Assembly: GCF_000513135.1 (NCBI RefSeq) | Contig: NZ_BAUV01000001.1 | Coordinates: 62,001 to 126,000 of the forward strand | Length of the DNA: 64,000 nucleotides | Direction of reading: 5' to 3' | Source: Halalkalibacter akibai JCM 9157 | Lineage (GTDB): Bacteria > Bacillota > Bacilli > Bacillales > Bacillaceae_D | In this document: piece by piece, positions 8,696 through 17,716 of the stretch | How positions within the stretch are numbered: position 1 is the stretch's first letter | How the letters are laid out: each line of letters starts with the position of its first letter | The notes under the pieces: generated by a model | The model's database searches: none | What the model was told of the DNA's origin: nothing | What the model saw: the letters and a program-made list of their open reading frames with translations, nothing else | Program-made: the position numbers and the translations under genes

Positions 8696-9295
8696 ATGAA
8701 AACAGTCGTATTCGTAAGTGCTCCATCCGGTGCCGGTAAGTCAACAATGAGAAAAGTAGTTCCGAAGGTATTGGAGAATCACTTTCAAAACGGCATTGCA
8801 GGAATTGAAATTGATGATATCTATCGCTTTTTAGATCCGGAATTTAAAGCAAAACATCATTTAGAAGTTTGGAAGGCGGCAAGAGAGAGTACCGGACATC
8901 TAGCGAATGGATTGTTGAAAGGTAATATTGATGTTGTCTTTATATTTGGCAACACCATTTTTTCAGAGGAACAAGTAAAAGATGTTAGAAAAAATATCGA
9001 GTCTATGAATGTAGCGTTTTACCATATCACACTTGCCCCAACTCGAGATACACTTGCTAAAAGACTAGTAAAAAGACAATCGACAGTCCCAGATTGGTTA
9101 GACAGTCATTTAGCTGAAAGGCAGCCTTATGTAGAAGCGAATTGGACTAACGTTATTGATAACTCGAACCTCACACCTGAGGAGACCGTCCAGGCAATTT
9201 ATGAGTTGATGATAGTAGGAAAAGAGATGAGAGGAAAAGCTAGCACTACGAAGAAATGGCAGTGGCTTCATAAGTTGTTTAAAAGAAATAGATAA
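8696..9295 (+). CDS. P-loop kinase-like protein
   Basis: A 199-residue protein with a Walker A loop SAPSGAGKST at residues 8-17, an acidic pair in EIDDIYRF, and a lid-like region with basic residues (KRLVKRQSTVP). The layout is that of small nucleotide or metabolite kinases. The C-terminus is basic (KKWQWLHKLFKRNR), perhaps membrane- or nucleic-acid-proximal. It is a close paralogue of the truncated protein at the left window edge. It follows the CDP-sugar genes by 24 bp with its own AAAGGAG site, so it is likely part of that operon. Substrate unknown; an activated sugar precursor is one guess. Confidence 0.72.
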   Translation: MKTVVFVSAPSGAGKSTMRKVVPKVLENHFQNGIAGIEIDDIYRFLDPEFKAKHHLEVWKAARESTGHLANGLLKGNIDVVFIFGNTIFSEEQVKDVRKNIESMNVAFYHITLAPTRDTLAKRLVKRQSTVPDWLDSHLAERQPYVEANWTNVIDNSNLTPEETVQAIYELMIVGKEMRGKASTTKKWQWLHKLFKRNR

Positions 9296-9336
9296 AGGAA
9301 GGGCAAATCCTCTTTGTTTGATTATCCTTATTAAAG

Positions 9337-9416
9337 AAAGGGCCTGCAGCCTAGCAAGCTCCCTCCTAGCCAATGCTAGAGAGAGAATGAGCTGGTTACA
9401 GGCCCTATTTTTTGTT
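9337..9416. terminator. Long bidirectional terminator hairpin
   Basis: Outer arms AGGGCCTG/CAGGCCCT enclose a second stem built from CAGC/GCTG, CTC/GAG, CTC/GAG and CTAGC/GCTAG around a CAAT loop. T-runs follow on the right; the left flank reads T-rich on the other strand. It lies between convergent genes. Confidence 0.85.
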
Positions 9417-9469
9417 TTTAAAACAATTATACGTTTGGTATAACAATCGTCCCAATCGTTTTTAGACGA

Positions 9470-9796
9470 TCAAGCCCAGGCCGATCCCCAGTGCTTCATT
9501 TCCTTAATAATCTTATGAAGAGCTTGACCTTTTTCAGTTAAACAGTATTCAACTGTTACCGGAACGGTTGGATAAACGGTGCGGGTTAACACCTCATTCT
9601 CTTCTAAGTGTCTGAGTGTATCTGTTAATGCTTTTGGGCTTACTTTCGAAATCGCTTTCTGTAGTTCGCCAAAGCGTTTCGTTCCGCAAAATAACTCTCT
9701 TAAAACAAGGAACGACCATTTTCCGCCGATCACACTAAGAGCTTTTTCAATGGAACATTCAATTTGCACTTGTTCTACTTCCATTTCTTGTTTCAT
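9470..9796 (-). CDS. HxlR family winged-helix regulator
   Basis: A 108-residue protein with the HxlR pattern: a conserved Cys near the N-terminus (ECSIEKAL, Cys14), IGGKWSFLVLRELFCGTKRFGEL, and the DNA-contact segment SPKALTDTLRHLEENEVL followed by the wing (YPTVPVTVEYCLTEKG). Members often sense electrophiles or redox stress through that Cys. It is divergent from an aldo/keto reductase operon, with palindromes in the shared intergenic region, so local control of those reductases is likely. Confidence 0.9.
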   Translation of the reverse strand: MKQEMEVEQVQIECSIEKALSVIGGKWSFLVLRELFCGTKRFGELQKAISKVSPKALTDTLRHLEENEVLTRTVYPTVPVTVEYCLTEKGQALHKIIKEMKHWGSAWA

Positions 9797-9822
9797 AGAG
9801 CACCTCTTTTTCTAGAATAGAA

Positions 9823-9866
9823 ACTATAAAAAATATAGTAATTCACTTTGATGTAATTATATCAAA
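9823..9866. promoter_or_regulatory. Candidate HxlR operators in divergent intergenic region
   Basis: Two inverted repeats lie side by side: ACTATA-N5-TATAGT (9823-9839) and a nearly perfect 20-bp palindrome starting TTTGAT and ending ATCAAA (9847-9866). They are between the HxlR gene and the divergent aldo/keto reductase gene. Assignment to HxlR is inferred from position. Confidence 0.5.
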
Positions 9867-9973
9867 TATATTTCAGTAATTGTGATTCCATTTTAGAAAA
9901 CGTATACTTTTTATGAAAGCGTTTTTGCTCGATTGACTTGATTTAGAGTTCAGATATGAAAAGGAGTGGGATT

Positions 9974-10903
9974 ATGAAATACCGTAAGCTTGGAAGATCT
10001 GGTTTAAACGTGTCTGTCGTCGGTGTTGGTACGTGGCAGTTTGGCGGTGAATGGGGCAAAGATTTCACTCAAAAAGAGGTAGATGGAATTTTACATACAG
10101 CCAAAGAAGTGGGCATTAATTTAATTGATACAGCTGAGTGTTACGGCGATCATCTTTCTGAGAAGTTTATTGGGAATTATCTGGCGCAAGATAATCGGGA
10201 AGATTGGATTGTGGCGACGAAATTTGGGCATCATTTTCACGATCGTTTTGAGCGGACGAATCATTGGTCTGCTGAGGAAGTGGTAAAGCAATTAGATGAT
10301 TCATTAAAGGCGTTACAAACCGAGTATATTGATTTATATCAATTTCACTCTGGCAGTGATGAAGCATTCCGAAATGATGATTTGTGGACCGCTTTAGATA
10401 AGCAAATTCAAGCAGGGAAAGTCCGTCATCTTGGGATTTCGATCGGCTCAAATGACAATCTTTTTCAAACGGAATTAGCAACTGAGTATAACGCGAGCGT
10501 CATTCAAGTCGTTTATAATCGCTTGGACCAAGTTCCGGAAGAACGCGTTTTCCCGTCGTGTGAACAACAAGATTTAGGCGTGTTAGCACGTGTACCACTG
10601 GCTAGCGGATATTTAAGTGGAAAATACAAGCCAGGGGCTGTGTTTGAAGCGAGTGATGTTCGCAATAAGCATGAGCAAGCAGAAGTAACGAAAAATTTAA
10701 AATTAGTTCAGGAAATTTTACATGAGGAAGTTCCTGTAGGCGTCAACATGGCACAGTGGGCGTTAGCTTGGTGCTTGCAGCATCCAGCCGTGACAAGCGT
10801 GATTCCAGGCTGTAAAACAGTCGATCAAGTGATCTCAAATGCGAGAGCGGCTGATTTAGAATTGGTATCCATTAATCATCGACAAGCTGTCGAGAAACGA
10901 TAA
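9974..10903 (+). CDS. Aldo/keto reductase
   Basis: A 309-residue TIM-barrel NADPH oxidoreductase. Start MKYRKLGRSG was chosen (AAGGAG 8 bases upstream) over an ATG six codons earlier. The catalytic tetrad is visible: Asp and Tyr in DTAECYG, Lys in VATKFGHH, His in YQFHSGSD. The C-terminal cofactor region VTSVIPGCKTVDQVISNA fits the family. It begins a rightward operon of reductases and an epimerase opposite an HxlR regulator. The substrate is probably a reactive carbonyl or sugar aldehyde (inference). Confidence 0.87.
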   Translation: MKYRKLGRSGLNVSVVGVGTWQFGGEWGKDFTQKEVDGILHTAKEVGINLIDTAECYGDHLSEKFIGNYLAQDNREDWIVATKFGHHFHDRFERTNHWSAEEVVKQLDDSLKALQTEYIDLYQFHSGSDEAFRNDDLWTALDKQIQAGKVRHLGISIGSNDNLFQTELATEYNASVIQVVYNRLDQVPEERVFPSCEQQDLGVLARVPLASGYLSGKYKPGAVFEASDVRNKHEQAEVTKNLKLVQEILHEEVPVGVNMAQWALAWCLQHPAVTSVIPGCKTVDQVISNARAADLELVSINHRQAVEKR

Positions 10904-10914
10904 GGAGAATTCAT

Positions 10915-11762
10915 ATGAAAAAAGTAGTTGTAACAGGTGGAAGTGGCTTATTAGGTTCAGCCGTTATTCAAGAATTTTTAGATCACGGTTATCAGGTTGT
11001 AAATGCGGACATCAAGCACCCGAAAGAAGCTCTTTGTCCAACGGTTATTACCGATTTAACGAATCTTGGCGAAGTATATGGTGTGTTAGCTGGTGCGGTT
11101 GCGGTAGTTCATTTAGCAGCGATTCCAGTCGCATACTCGCATCCAAATGAAGTGACGTTCCAAAACAACGTCATGTCAACATATAACATTTTAGAGGCTG
11201 CTGCAACTTAGGGATTAAAAAAGCAGTCATTTCTTCAAGTGAGTCTTCTTATGGCATTTGTTTTTCAAAGCAAAACTTACAGCCGAAATATGTGCCAATT
11301 GATGAGGACCACCCGCAATTGCCAGAGGAAAGCTACGGCTTATCTAAAATTGTAAATGAAAAAACAGCTGATATGATGCATGAAAGAACGGGGATGCAAG
11401 TCGTATCGATGCGACTTGGAAATGTGATCTCACCTGAGATGTACGAGCGTTTTCCAAGCTTCATCCATGATCCTGAACAACGTAAAACAATTTTGTGGAG
11501 CTATATTGATACGAGAGATGCAGCGACAGCGTACCGTTTAGCGGTTGAGACGGATGGACTTGGTTCAGTTGCATTAAATATAGGCGCCGATGATACGAGT
11601 ATGGATATTGAAAGTAAAACGTTGATGGAAACGATCTACCCAGAGGTGACCGATTTCCGTAAAGAGTTAACAGGTTATGAGAGCTTGTTAAACAATGAAA
11701 AAGCTAAAAAATTATTAAATTGGCAACCAGTTCATAAATGGAGAGACAATGTAAAACTGTAG
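10915..11762 (+). pseudogene. NAD-dependent epimerase/dehydratase, frameshifted
   Basis: The first part (10915-11211) encodes a Rossmann N-terminus (VTGGSGLLGS, HLAAIPVAYS) and stops at TAG after EAAAT. The second frame picks up directly at base 11211 with GIKKAVISSSESSYG and continues through PEESYGLSKIVNEK (the YxxxK catalytic pair) to 11762. Adding one base near 11205-11210 restores one continuous ~280-residue extended SDR with no loss of residues. This is either a recent -1 frameshift or a sequence error. The genes around it are intact. Confidence 0.85.
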
Positions 11763-11780
11763 AAAGAGGAGTTGGGAATT

Positions 11781-12620
11781 ATGGCGACTAGTTTACAAAG
11801 TACGACTACCTTACATAATGGGGTGAAAATGCCGTGGTTAGGACTAGGTGTTTTCTTAGTAGAAGAAGGGCAAGAAGTTGTTTCATCAGTCAAGGCAGCG
11901 ATTGAAGCTGGTTATAGAAGCATTGATACAGCTGAACTTTACGCAAATGAAGAAGGTGTCGGCCAAGCGATCGCCGAATCGAATGTTCCACGGGAAGAAC
12001 TGTTCCTTACATCAAAAGTATGGAATAACCACCAAGGCTATGAGTCGACGATTGAAGCATTTGAAGAAAGTTTGAGAAAACTAGGAACAGACTATCTAGA
12101 TTTGTATTTAATTCACTGGCCATGCCCTGGAATCGGGAAATACGTGGAAACGTGGAAGGCACTTGAACAGCTTTATAAAGACGGCCGTGTTCGCGCAATA
12201 GGTGTAAGTAATTTTAACGTTTCTCATCTTGAAGATATTATCAATCAATGTGAGATCGTACCGATGGTCAATCAGGTAGAATATCACCCTCGTTTGACGC
12301 AAACGGAACTTCATGAATTTTGTAAGAAACATCAAATTCAGCTAGAAGCGTGGTCCCCGTTAATGCGTGGCGGTCTTTTAGAAGATCCGACGATTAATGA
12401 GATTGCGAATAAATACGGAAAATCGACTGCTCAGGTAATCCTTCGCTGGGATTTACAAAATGAAGTAGTGACGATTCCGAAATCGATTAAAGCTCATCGC
12501 ATTCAAGAAAACGCGGATGTGTTCGATTTTGAGTTAACAGAAGAAGAGATGGGTAAGATTAGTGCATTAAATCAAGATGAGCGAATTGGGCCAGATCCAG
12601 ATGAGTTTAATCGTCTTTAG
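11781..12620 (+). CDS. Aldo/keto reductase, YvgN-like glyoxal/methylglyoxal reductase
   Basis: A 279-residue AKR5-type enzyme. ATG 11781 sits after AGAGGAG. It resembles Bacillus YvgN along its length: LHNGVKMPWLGLGVF, DTAELYANEEGVG (Asp, Tyr), FLTSKVWN (Lys), DLYLIHWP (His), AIGVSNFNVSHLE, and a terminal DERIGPDPDEF. This family reduces methylglyoxal and glyoxal with NADPH. The neighbouring reductases suggest a carbonyl-detoxification cluster. The name is by similarity from memory, so the gene symbol is left open. Confidence 0.88.
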   Translation: MATSLQSTTTLHNGVKMPWLGLGVFLVEEGQEVVSSVKAAIEAGYRSIDTAELYANEEGVGQAIAESNVPREELFLTSKVWNNHQGYESTIEAFEESLRKLGTDYLDLYLIHWPCPGIGKYVETWKALEQLYKDGRVRAIGVSNFNVSHLEDIINQCEIVPMVNQVEYHPRLTQTELHEFCKKHQIQLEAWSPLMRGGLLEDPTINEIANKYGKSTAQVILRWDLQNEVVTIPKSIKAHRIQENADVFDFELTEEEMGKISALNQDERIGPDPDEFNRL

Positions 12621-12664
12621 GGCCAACTAACAGTCTCTCGTAAAGTTGTTTTTATGGGGCATGC

Positions 12665-12773
12665 GTTCTCCCGTTTATTCGTTGCATTGCGCTCGAGCGA
12701 CTCGCTTTAGAGAGCAGTGAAAAAGGTGGAAAACACACCTTTCTCAGTGGCTTCCGCTCCATTTCACTAAGAG
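12665..12773 (-). repeat. Dispersed structured repeat, degenerate copy
   Basis: Ends match the family seen at 29232-29360 (GTTGCATTGCGCT at one side, GGCTTCCGCTCCATTTCACT at the other), but the middle is replaced or deleted. No gene is present between the two aldo/keto reductases. Confidence 0.7.
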
Positions 12774-12826
12774 GAAAACTAATGCAACAGACTTTCTGAA
12801 AACAGTCATTAAAAGGAGTTTGTCAT

Positions 12827-13816
12827 ATGGTGTATCAAGCAAGTGAGAACCGTTATGAAAAAATGAAATACAATCGAACAGGGAACTCAGGATTACTACT
12901 TCCGGCTATTTCACTAGGTTTGTGGCATAACTTCGGTGGAGTAGATTCGTTTGAAAGCGGTCGTGCGATGCTAAGAAAAGCTTTTGATCTTGGGATTACG
13001 CATTTTGATTTAGCAAATAATTACGGACCTCCTGCAGGGTCAGCTGAAGAAATGTTTGGGAAAATGCTGAAAACTGATTTTGCACCGTACCGTGATGAGC
13101 TTGTCGTTTCTACGAAAGCTGGTTATTATATGTGGCCAGGGCCATACGGAGAATGGGGTTCAAAGAAAAATATAATCTCGAGTCTTGACCAAAGTTTAAA
13201 ACGGATGGGCTTAGATTACGTTGATATTTTTTATTCACATCGACCAGACCCGAACACACCACTTGAGGAAACGATGGGAGCACTTGATCAAATTGTACGT
13301 CAAGGAAAAGCTCTGTATGTCGGCATTTCAAGCTATAGTCCAGAGCAGACAGTAGAAGCCGTTTCGATATTAAAAGATCTCGGAACACCGATGCTGATTC
13401 ACCAGCCGAGTTATTCTATGTTTAACCGCTGGATTGAAGACGGCTTACAAGATGTGTTACAAGAAAATGGCGTAGGTTCGATCGCCTTTTGTCCACTAGC
13501 ACAAGGCTTACTCACAAATAAATATGTGAATGGCGTTCCAACTGACTCACGAGCAGCTAGTGCCTCTCAATTTTTAGGGGAAGATCAAGTCACAGAAGAA
13601 GTCATTCATAAAGTGAAGCAATTAAATGAAGTCGCTACTGAAAGAGGACAAAACTTAGCGCAGATGGCACTTGCGTGGGTGTTACGAGAAGGCCGAGTCA
13701 CTTCAGCTTTAATTGGCGCAAGCAAAGTCAGTCAAATCGAAGAAAACGTCGCCGCCCTCGAAAACCTCGAATTTTCAAATGAAGAACTACAACGAATCGA
13801 AGACATTTTAAAATAG
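12827..13816 (+). CDS. Aldo/keto reductase, YghZ/Gpr-like (L-glyceraldehyde 3-phosphate reductase type)
   Basis: A 329-residue protein closely patterned on YghZ: GLWHNFGGVDSFESGRAMLRK, HFDLANNYGPPAGSAEE (Asp, Tyr), STKAGYYMWPGPYGEWGS (Lys), DIFYSHRPD (His), GISSYSPEQT, QPSYSMFNRW and SALIGASKVSQIEEN. The family reduces toxic aldehydes such as methylglyoxal and L-glyceraldehyde-3-phosphate with NADPH. It has its own ribosome site (AAAAGGAG) after a 200-bp gap occupied by a repeat copy, and ends at a strong terminator. Confidence 0.88.
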   Translation: MVYQASENRYEKMKYNRTGNSGLLLPAISLGLWHNFGGVDSFESGRAMLRKAFDLGITHFDLANNYGPPAGSAEEMFGKMLKTDFAPYRDELVVSTKAGYYMWPGPYGEWGSKKNIISSLDQSLKRMGLDYVDIFYSHRPDPNTPLEETMGALDQIVRQGKALYVGISSYSPEQTVEAVSILKDLGTPMLIHQPSYSMFNRWIEDGLQDVLQENGVGSIAFCPLAQGLLTNKYVNGVPTDSRAASASQFLGEDQVTEEVIHKVKQLNEVATERGQNLAQMALAWVLREGRVTSALIGASKVSQIEENVAALENLEFSNEELQRIEDILK

Positions 13817-13822
13817 TCAACA

Positions 13823-13868
13823 GACTCTACTTTCTATTTTGATGAAAGTAGAGTCTTTGCCTTTTTTA
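13823..13868 (+). terminator. Terminator of the reductase operon
   Basis: A perfect 13-bp stem AGACTCTACTTTC/GAAAGTAGAGTCT is followed by TTGCC and a run of six T residues. Confidence 0.9.
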
Positions 13869-13910
13869 AAAGGGGATTAGGTAGGGTTGGTGTTAAAGGT
13901 GTCGAGCTAT

Positions 13911-14036
13911 AGTGAAATGAAGCGGAAGTCACTCGACTCCTGCGGGATTTAGAGGTAGGGTCAAGACACCACAGGCGCAGCCGAGGAGGCTTGACACCTC
14001 CCCGCGGAAAGCGAGTGGATGGAGCGTAATGAACGA
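13911..14036 (+). repeat. Dispersed structured repeat copy
   Basis: Member of the family with ends AGTGAAATGAAGCGGAAG and GGAGCGTAATG. The stem CACTCG/CGAGTG contrasts with CACTTG/CAAGTG in the 29232 copy, and GTCAAG/CTTGAC with GGCAAG/CTTGGC, i.e. paired changes. It fills most of the gap before hprK. Confidence 0.85.
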
Positions 14037-14257
14037 ACCCATTCAGGAAGACTAACCGAAAACAGTCTCAAAAAGAAGTATTTTGGCAGAAAAAATCATG
14101 AATCTCTCTGAAAAATCACAAACTACAAAATAGAGCTGTTAAACGTTTTATAACGAACTACTTTCTTCTAATATAAAACGTGCTAAAATGGAAAACGTAC
14201 TTACTATAATTGTGATTAATTTTTTCAACCATAGAGATCACGAAGGTGGGATAAGAA

Positions 14258-15196
14258 GTGGCAAAAGTTACTGCAAATGATTTACTAGAGCGATTTAATT
14301 TAGAGTTAATCGCCGGAGAAGAAGGAATCTATCGCCCGATTACAACGAGTGATATTTCCAGACCCGGAATTGAGATGGCAGGGTATTTTACGTACTATCC
14401 AGCGAAGCGCCTTCAATTATTAGGAAGAACAGAACTTTCGTTTTTCGAACATTTAAAACAACATGAAAAAGAAGAAAGAATGTTGAAGCTGTGTACATAT
14501 GATACACCTGGAATTGTCTTATCACGTGGTTTACAAGTGCCACCTGAGTTAATTGATGCTGCTAATAAAGTTGGTGTGCCGATTTTACGTTCTAGCATGC
14601 CGACAACGAGATTGAGTAGTAGTATTACGACTTTCTTAGAAAGTGAACTAGCACCAATGACAGCTGTTCATGGGGTATTGGTCGACATTTACGGCATTGG
14701 TGTATTAATCACTGGGAACAGCGGCGTAGGTAAAAGTGAGACAGCACTAGACCTTGTTCGTCGTGGACATCGTCTGATTGCCGATGATTCTGTTGAGATC
14801 CGTCAAGAAAGCGAAGGAACACTTGTTGGTCGTTCGCCAGATTTGATTCAGCATTTACTTGAAATTCGTGGTTTAGGAATCATCAACGTGATGACGTTGT
14901 TTGGTGCAGGAGCTGTTCGTCCGTTTAAACGGATTGTCCTTTGTATTCATCTAGAGCTTTGGGATCAGAAAAAAGCGTATGATCGTTTAGGTTTAGAAGA
15001 AGAAAAGATGCGTATTATTGATACAGATATCACGAAGCTAACGGTTCCGGTTCGACCAGGTCGTAACTTAGCTGTTATTATTGAAGTGGCAGCGATGAAT
15101 TTTCGCTTAAAGCGCCTTGGTTACGATGCCGCTCAAGAATTTTCGGCCCGTTTAACAGATGTGATCGAAGAAGGAGATCACGAGGAATTCCGCTAA
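14258..15196 (+). CDS. hprK: HPr kinase/phosphorylase
   Basis: A 312-residue protein with the HprK/P Walker A motif GNSGVGKS at residues 153-160, catalytic-region His138 (AVHGV), the family signature [21 protein letters not shown] region, and the conserved DNA-free N-terminal domain. The enzyme phosphorylates and dephosphorylates HPr and Crh on Ser46 according to fructose-1,6-bisphosphate and phosphate levels, and so sets carbon catabolite repression through CcpA. The GTG start follows AAGGTGGG. It heads the conserved operon hprK-lgt-yvoD-ppaX-yvoF. Its partner Crh is encoded at 33119. Confidence 0.97.
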   Translation: MAKVTANDLLERFNLELIAGEEGIYRPITTSDISRPGIEMAGYFTYYPAKRLQLLGRTELSFFEHLKQHEKEERMLKLCTYDTPGIVLSRGLQVPPELIDAANKVGVPILRSSMPTTRLSSSITTFLESELAPMTAVHGVLVDIYGIGVLITGNSGVGKSETALDLVRRGHRLIADDSVEIRQESEGTLVGRSPDLIQHLLEIRGLGIINVMTLFGAGAVRPFKRIVLCIHLELWDQKKAYDRLGLEEEKMRIIDTDITKLTVPVRPGRNLAVIIEVAAMNFRLKRLGYDAAQEFSARLTDVIEEGDHEEFR

Positions 15197-15238
15197 AAAG
15201 TGAGATTGGTTGCTAGAGAGATAAGGTGAGGTGGAACA

Positions 15239-16099
15239 ATGGAGGAAACAATTCAACCTTTAAGTAGGATCTTCTTAGAAATAGGTCCTTTTAAAATTTA
15301 TTGGTATGGAGCTTTAATTGGTTTAGGCGTTTTTATTGGGTACATTATAGCGACAAAGGAAGCAGTGAAACGAGGTTTTCCAAAGGATACATACGCGGAT
15401 TTACTTTTGTTTGCTCTTCCAATCGCAATTATTTCTGCGCGAATTTATTATGTGATTTTTAGGTGGGAACAGTTTGCGGACGATCCAATCCGCGCTTTCT
15501 ACATTTGGGAGGGCGGCTTAGCGATCCACGGTGGTGTCATAGGTGGGATGCTTACTGCATATTTCTTTTGTAAAAAACGAGGCTACTCTTTTTGGCAAAT
15601 TGCGGATATTACAGCACCAAGTTTAATTCTTGCGCAGGCGATTGGTCGTTGGGGCAATTTCATGAACCAGGAAGTGTATGGTGGTCCTGTTACGAGAGCT
15701 TATTTAGAAGGGTTAATGCTACCTGAATTCATCATTAATCAAATGTACATTAACGGAACTTATTATCACCCGACCTTCTTATATGAGTCGATTTGGAATT
15801 TACTAGGTTTCTTTATTTTAATCTATCTTCGAAAATTAAACCTGAAACAAGGTGAGATTTTCATGACGTATATGATCTACTATTCAATCGGACGATTCTT
15901 CCTCGAAATGGTTCGACTTGATTACTTGCTTATTGGTGGAGTGTTGAAAACGGCACAAGTTGCGTCAATCGTCGCCATTGTGGCCGCGATTATTTTAATC
16001 GTTTATCGCCGGATGCAGCCGAACACACCGCATTACAATGCGCCAGCATTACCTGTTACAGAGAAAAAAACAAAAACAAAGAAAAAAAAGAAAAAATAA
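15239..16099 (+). CDS. lgt: Prolipoprotein diacylglyceryl transferase
   Basis: A 286-residue multi-pass membrane enzyme that transfers diacylglycerol from phosphatidylglycerol to the lipobox Cys of prelipoproteins. Visible signatures are IYWYGALIGLGVFIGY, WEGGLAIHGGVIGG, GRWGNFMNQEVYGG (the Lgt signature) and HPTFLYESIWN. The C-terminus is an unusually Lys-rich tail (TEKKTKTKKKKKK). Two lipobox-bearing substrates are in this window (44664 and 49462). The gene sits 42 bp after hprK in the conserved operon. Confidence 0.97.
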   Translation: MEETIQPLSRIFLEIGPFKIYWYGALIGLGVFIGYIIATKEAVKRGFPKDTYADLLLFALPIAIISARIYYVIFRWEQFADDPIRAFYIWEGGLAIHGGVIGGMLTAYFFCKKRGYSFWQIADITAPSLILAQAIGRWGNFMNQEVYGGPVTRAYLEGLMLPEFIINQMYINGTYYHPTFLYESIWNLLGFFILIYLRKLNLKQGEIFMTYMIYYSIGRFFLEMVRLDYLLIGGVLKTAQVASIVAIVAAIILIVYRRMQPNTPHYNAPALPVTEKKTKTKKKKKK

Positions 16100-16122
16100 A
16101 GAGATAGAGTGGAGGAGAAAGC

Positions 16123-17079
16123 ATGGGGATGCTTAAACGCGGGCTTCTTGTCGGATTGAAGACAACGTGGATGCTCGGAAAGATCATTTTTCCGATTACC
16201 CTTATAGTTACAATCCTCGGATACACACCGGTTTTACAGTGGATCGCAGGAATACTTGCACCGTTAATGAGCTGGATTGGTTTGCCGGGAGAAGCAGCCA
16301 TTCCACTCGTTCTTGGAAATGCCCTGAACTTATACGCAGCAATCGGAGCCATTCTTACGCTTGAGTTGACCGTGAAAGAAGTGTTTATATTAGCCGTGAT
16401 GCTGTCTTTCTCACATGCGATCATATTAGAATCGGCTGTGGCTCATAAAGTTGGGATTCGCATTTGGGTTGTTCTTGTTGTTCGGTGTGGACTGGCGATT
16501 GTGTCAGCCTTGCTAATCAATTGGCTTTGGGATGGCGGCCAAGAAATTGCGCAATATGGATTTGTGTCGAATAGTGGAAATGAAGTAATTGAAGGTTGGC
16601 TAGCGATTGCTTGGCAGGGAGTTATGAGTGCTTCGCTTGGAATTATTCAACTAGCCATTATCGTTATCCCGTTAATGATGTTCATTCAAATTATGAAAGA
16701 GAAAAACTGGCTTGCCTTTTTATCAAAAGCAATGAGACCTCTTACGAAAATGCTTGGAATTAAAGAAAATACGTCAACAACGCTTGCATCAGGGTTATTT
16801 TTCGGTCTATCTTTCGGGGCAGGAGTTATGATTCAAGCTGTTAAAGAAGATGGAGTGAAAAAGAAAGATTTGTATTTGGCTTTTATTTTTCTCGTAGCTT
16901 GTCACGCAGTCGTTGAGGACACACTGATTTTCATTCCATTAGGTATTCCGATTTTGCCTTTGTTAATCATTCGAGTGGTCACAGCGATTTTACTAACAGT
17001 TGCGATTGCCTATGTTTGGAGACGAGTTGAAAAGAAACAACAGTTAGAAGAAGGAAAGGAAGCATCTTATGAACATTGA
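16123..17079 (+). CDS. yvoD: Nucleoside-recognition (Gate) domain membrane protein, YvoD-like
   Basis: A 318-residue polytopic membrane protein with two related Gate/nucleoside-recognition segments (roughly residues 10-140 and 165-300), each opening with hydrophobic helices. Its position between lgt and ppaX is the same as yvoD of B. subtilis. The function in the family is not established; a transport or channel role is inferred from the fold. It overlaps ppaX by 11 bp, implying coupled translation. Confidence 0.85.
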   Translation: MGMLKRGLLVGLKTTWMLGKIIFPITLIVTILGYTPVLQWIAGILAPLMSWIGLPGEAAIPLVLGNALNLYAAIGAILTLELTVKEVFILAVMLSFSHAIILESAVAHKVGIRIWVVLVVRCGLAIVSALLINWLWDGGQEIAQYGFVSNSGNEVIEGWLAIAWQGVMSASLGIIQLAIIVIPLMMFIQIMKEKNWLAFLSKAMRPLTKMLGIKENTSTTLASGLFFGLSFGAGVMIQAVKEDGVKKKDLYLAFIFLVACHAVVEDTLIFIPLGIPILPLLIIRVVTAILLTVAIAYVWRRVEKKQQLEEGKEASYEH

Positions 17080-17716
17080 TACCCTTTTATTTGACCTAGA
17101 TGGAACATTAATTAATACAAATGAATTAATAATAGCCTCTTTTCTTCATACGCTTGAGCATTATAAGCCAGGAGAGTACACGAGAGAGCATGCGATTGAA
17201 TTTATTGGACCACCGTTAACGGATAGTTTCGAGTCGGTTGATCCAGAGCGTGTTGAGGATATGATTCAAACGTATCGCACGTTTAATCATGCTAAGCACG
17301 ATGAGCTCGTAACGGAGTATGAAGGTGTGTATGAAACAATTGAACAGCTTCATCAAAAAGGTTATAAGCTAGCGATTGTGACAACAAAAATTCGTAAAAC
17401 GGCTTTAATGGGATTAGAATTAACGGGATTAGCGAAATTCTTTGATGTTGTTGTTGGTTTAGATGATGTTGAAAAAGCGAAGCCAGACCCAGAACCGTTA
17501 GAGAAAGCGCTGAAAGCATTAGGTTCTTCTAAAGAAACGGCGATGATGATTGGAGACAGTCATTTTGATGTTTTAGCAGGTAAAAACTTAGGCGTTCCAA
17601 CAGCGGTTGTTGGCTGGTCAATTAAAGGTGAGGAAAAGATTCGCACATATGAAGCGGACTACACGCTTTCGAATATGCGTGACTTACTCGCCATCGTTGG
17701 AGCGGATCAGTCGTGA
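17069..17716 (+). CDS. ppaX: Pyrophosphatase PpaX (HAD family)
   Basis: A 215-residue HAD-superfamily hydrolase. Motif I is [10 protein letters not shown] (Asp9, Asp11), motif II VTTK, motif III KPDPEP, and motif [14 protein letters not shown]. PpaX hydrolyses the pyrophosphate released when HprK/P dephosphorylates P-Ser-HPr, which explains its conserved linkage to hprK. It overlaps yvoD by 11 bp and the next gene by 4 bp. Confidence 0.94.
   Translation: MNIDTLLFDLDGTLINTNELIIASFLHTLEHYKPGEYTREHAIEFIGPPLTDSFESVDPERVEDMIQTYRTFNHAKHDELVTEYEGVYETIEQLHQKGYKLAIVTTKIRKTALMGLELTGLAKFFDVVVGLDDVEKAKPDPEPLEKALKALGSSKETAMMIGDSHFDVLAGKNLGVPTAVVGWSIKGEEKIRTYEADYTLSNMRDLLAIVGADQS

Noticed and set aside
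10915-11762. Programmed ribosomal frameshift in the epimerase
   Set aside because: No slippery heptamer with a following pseudoknot was seen at 11205-11211; a plain one-base deletion is simpler.
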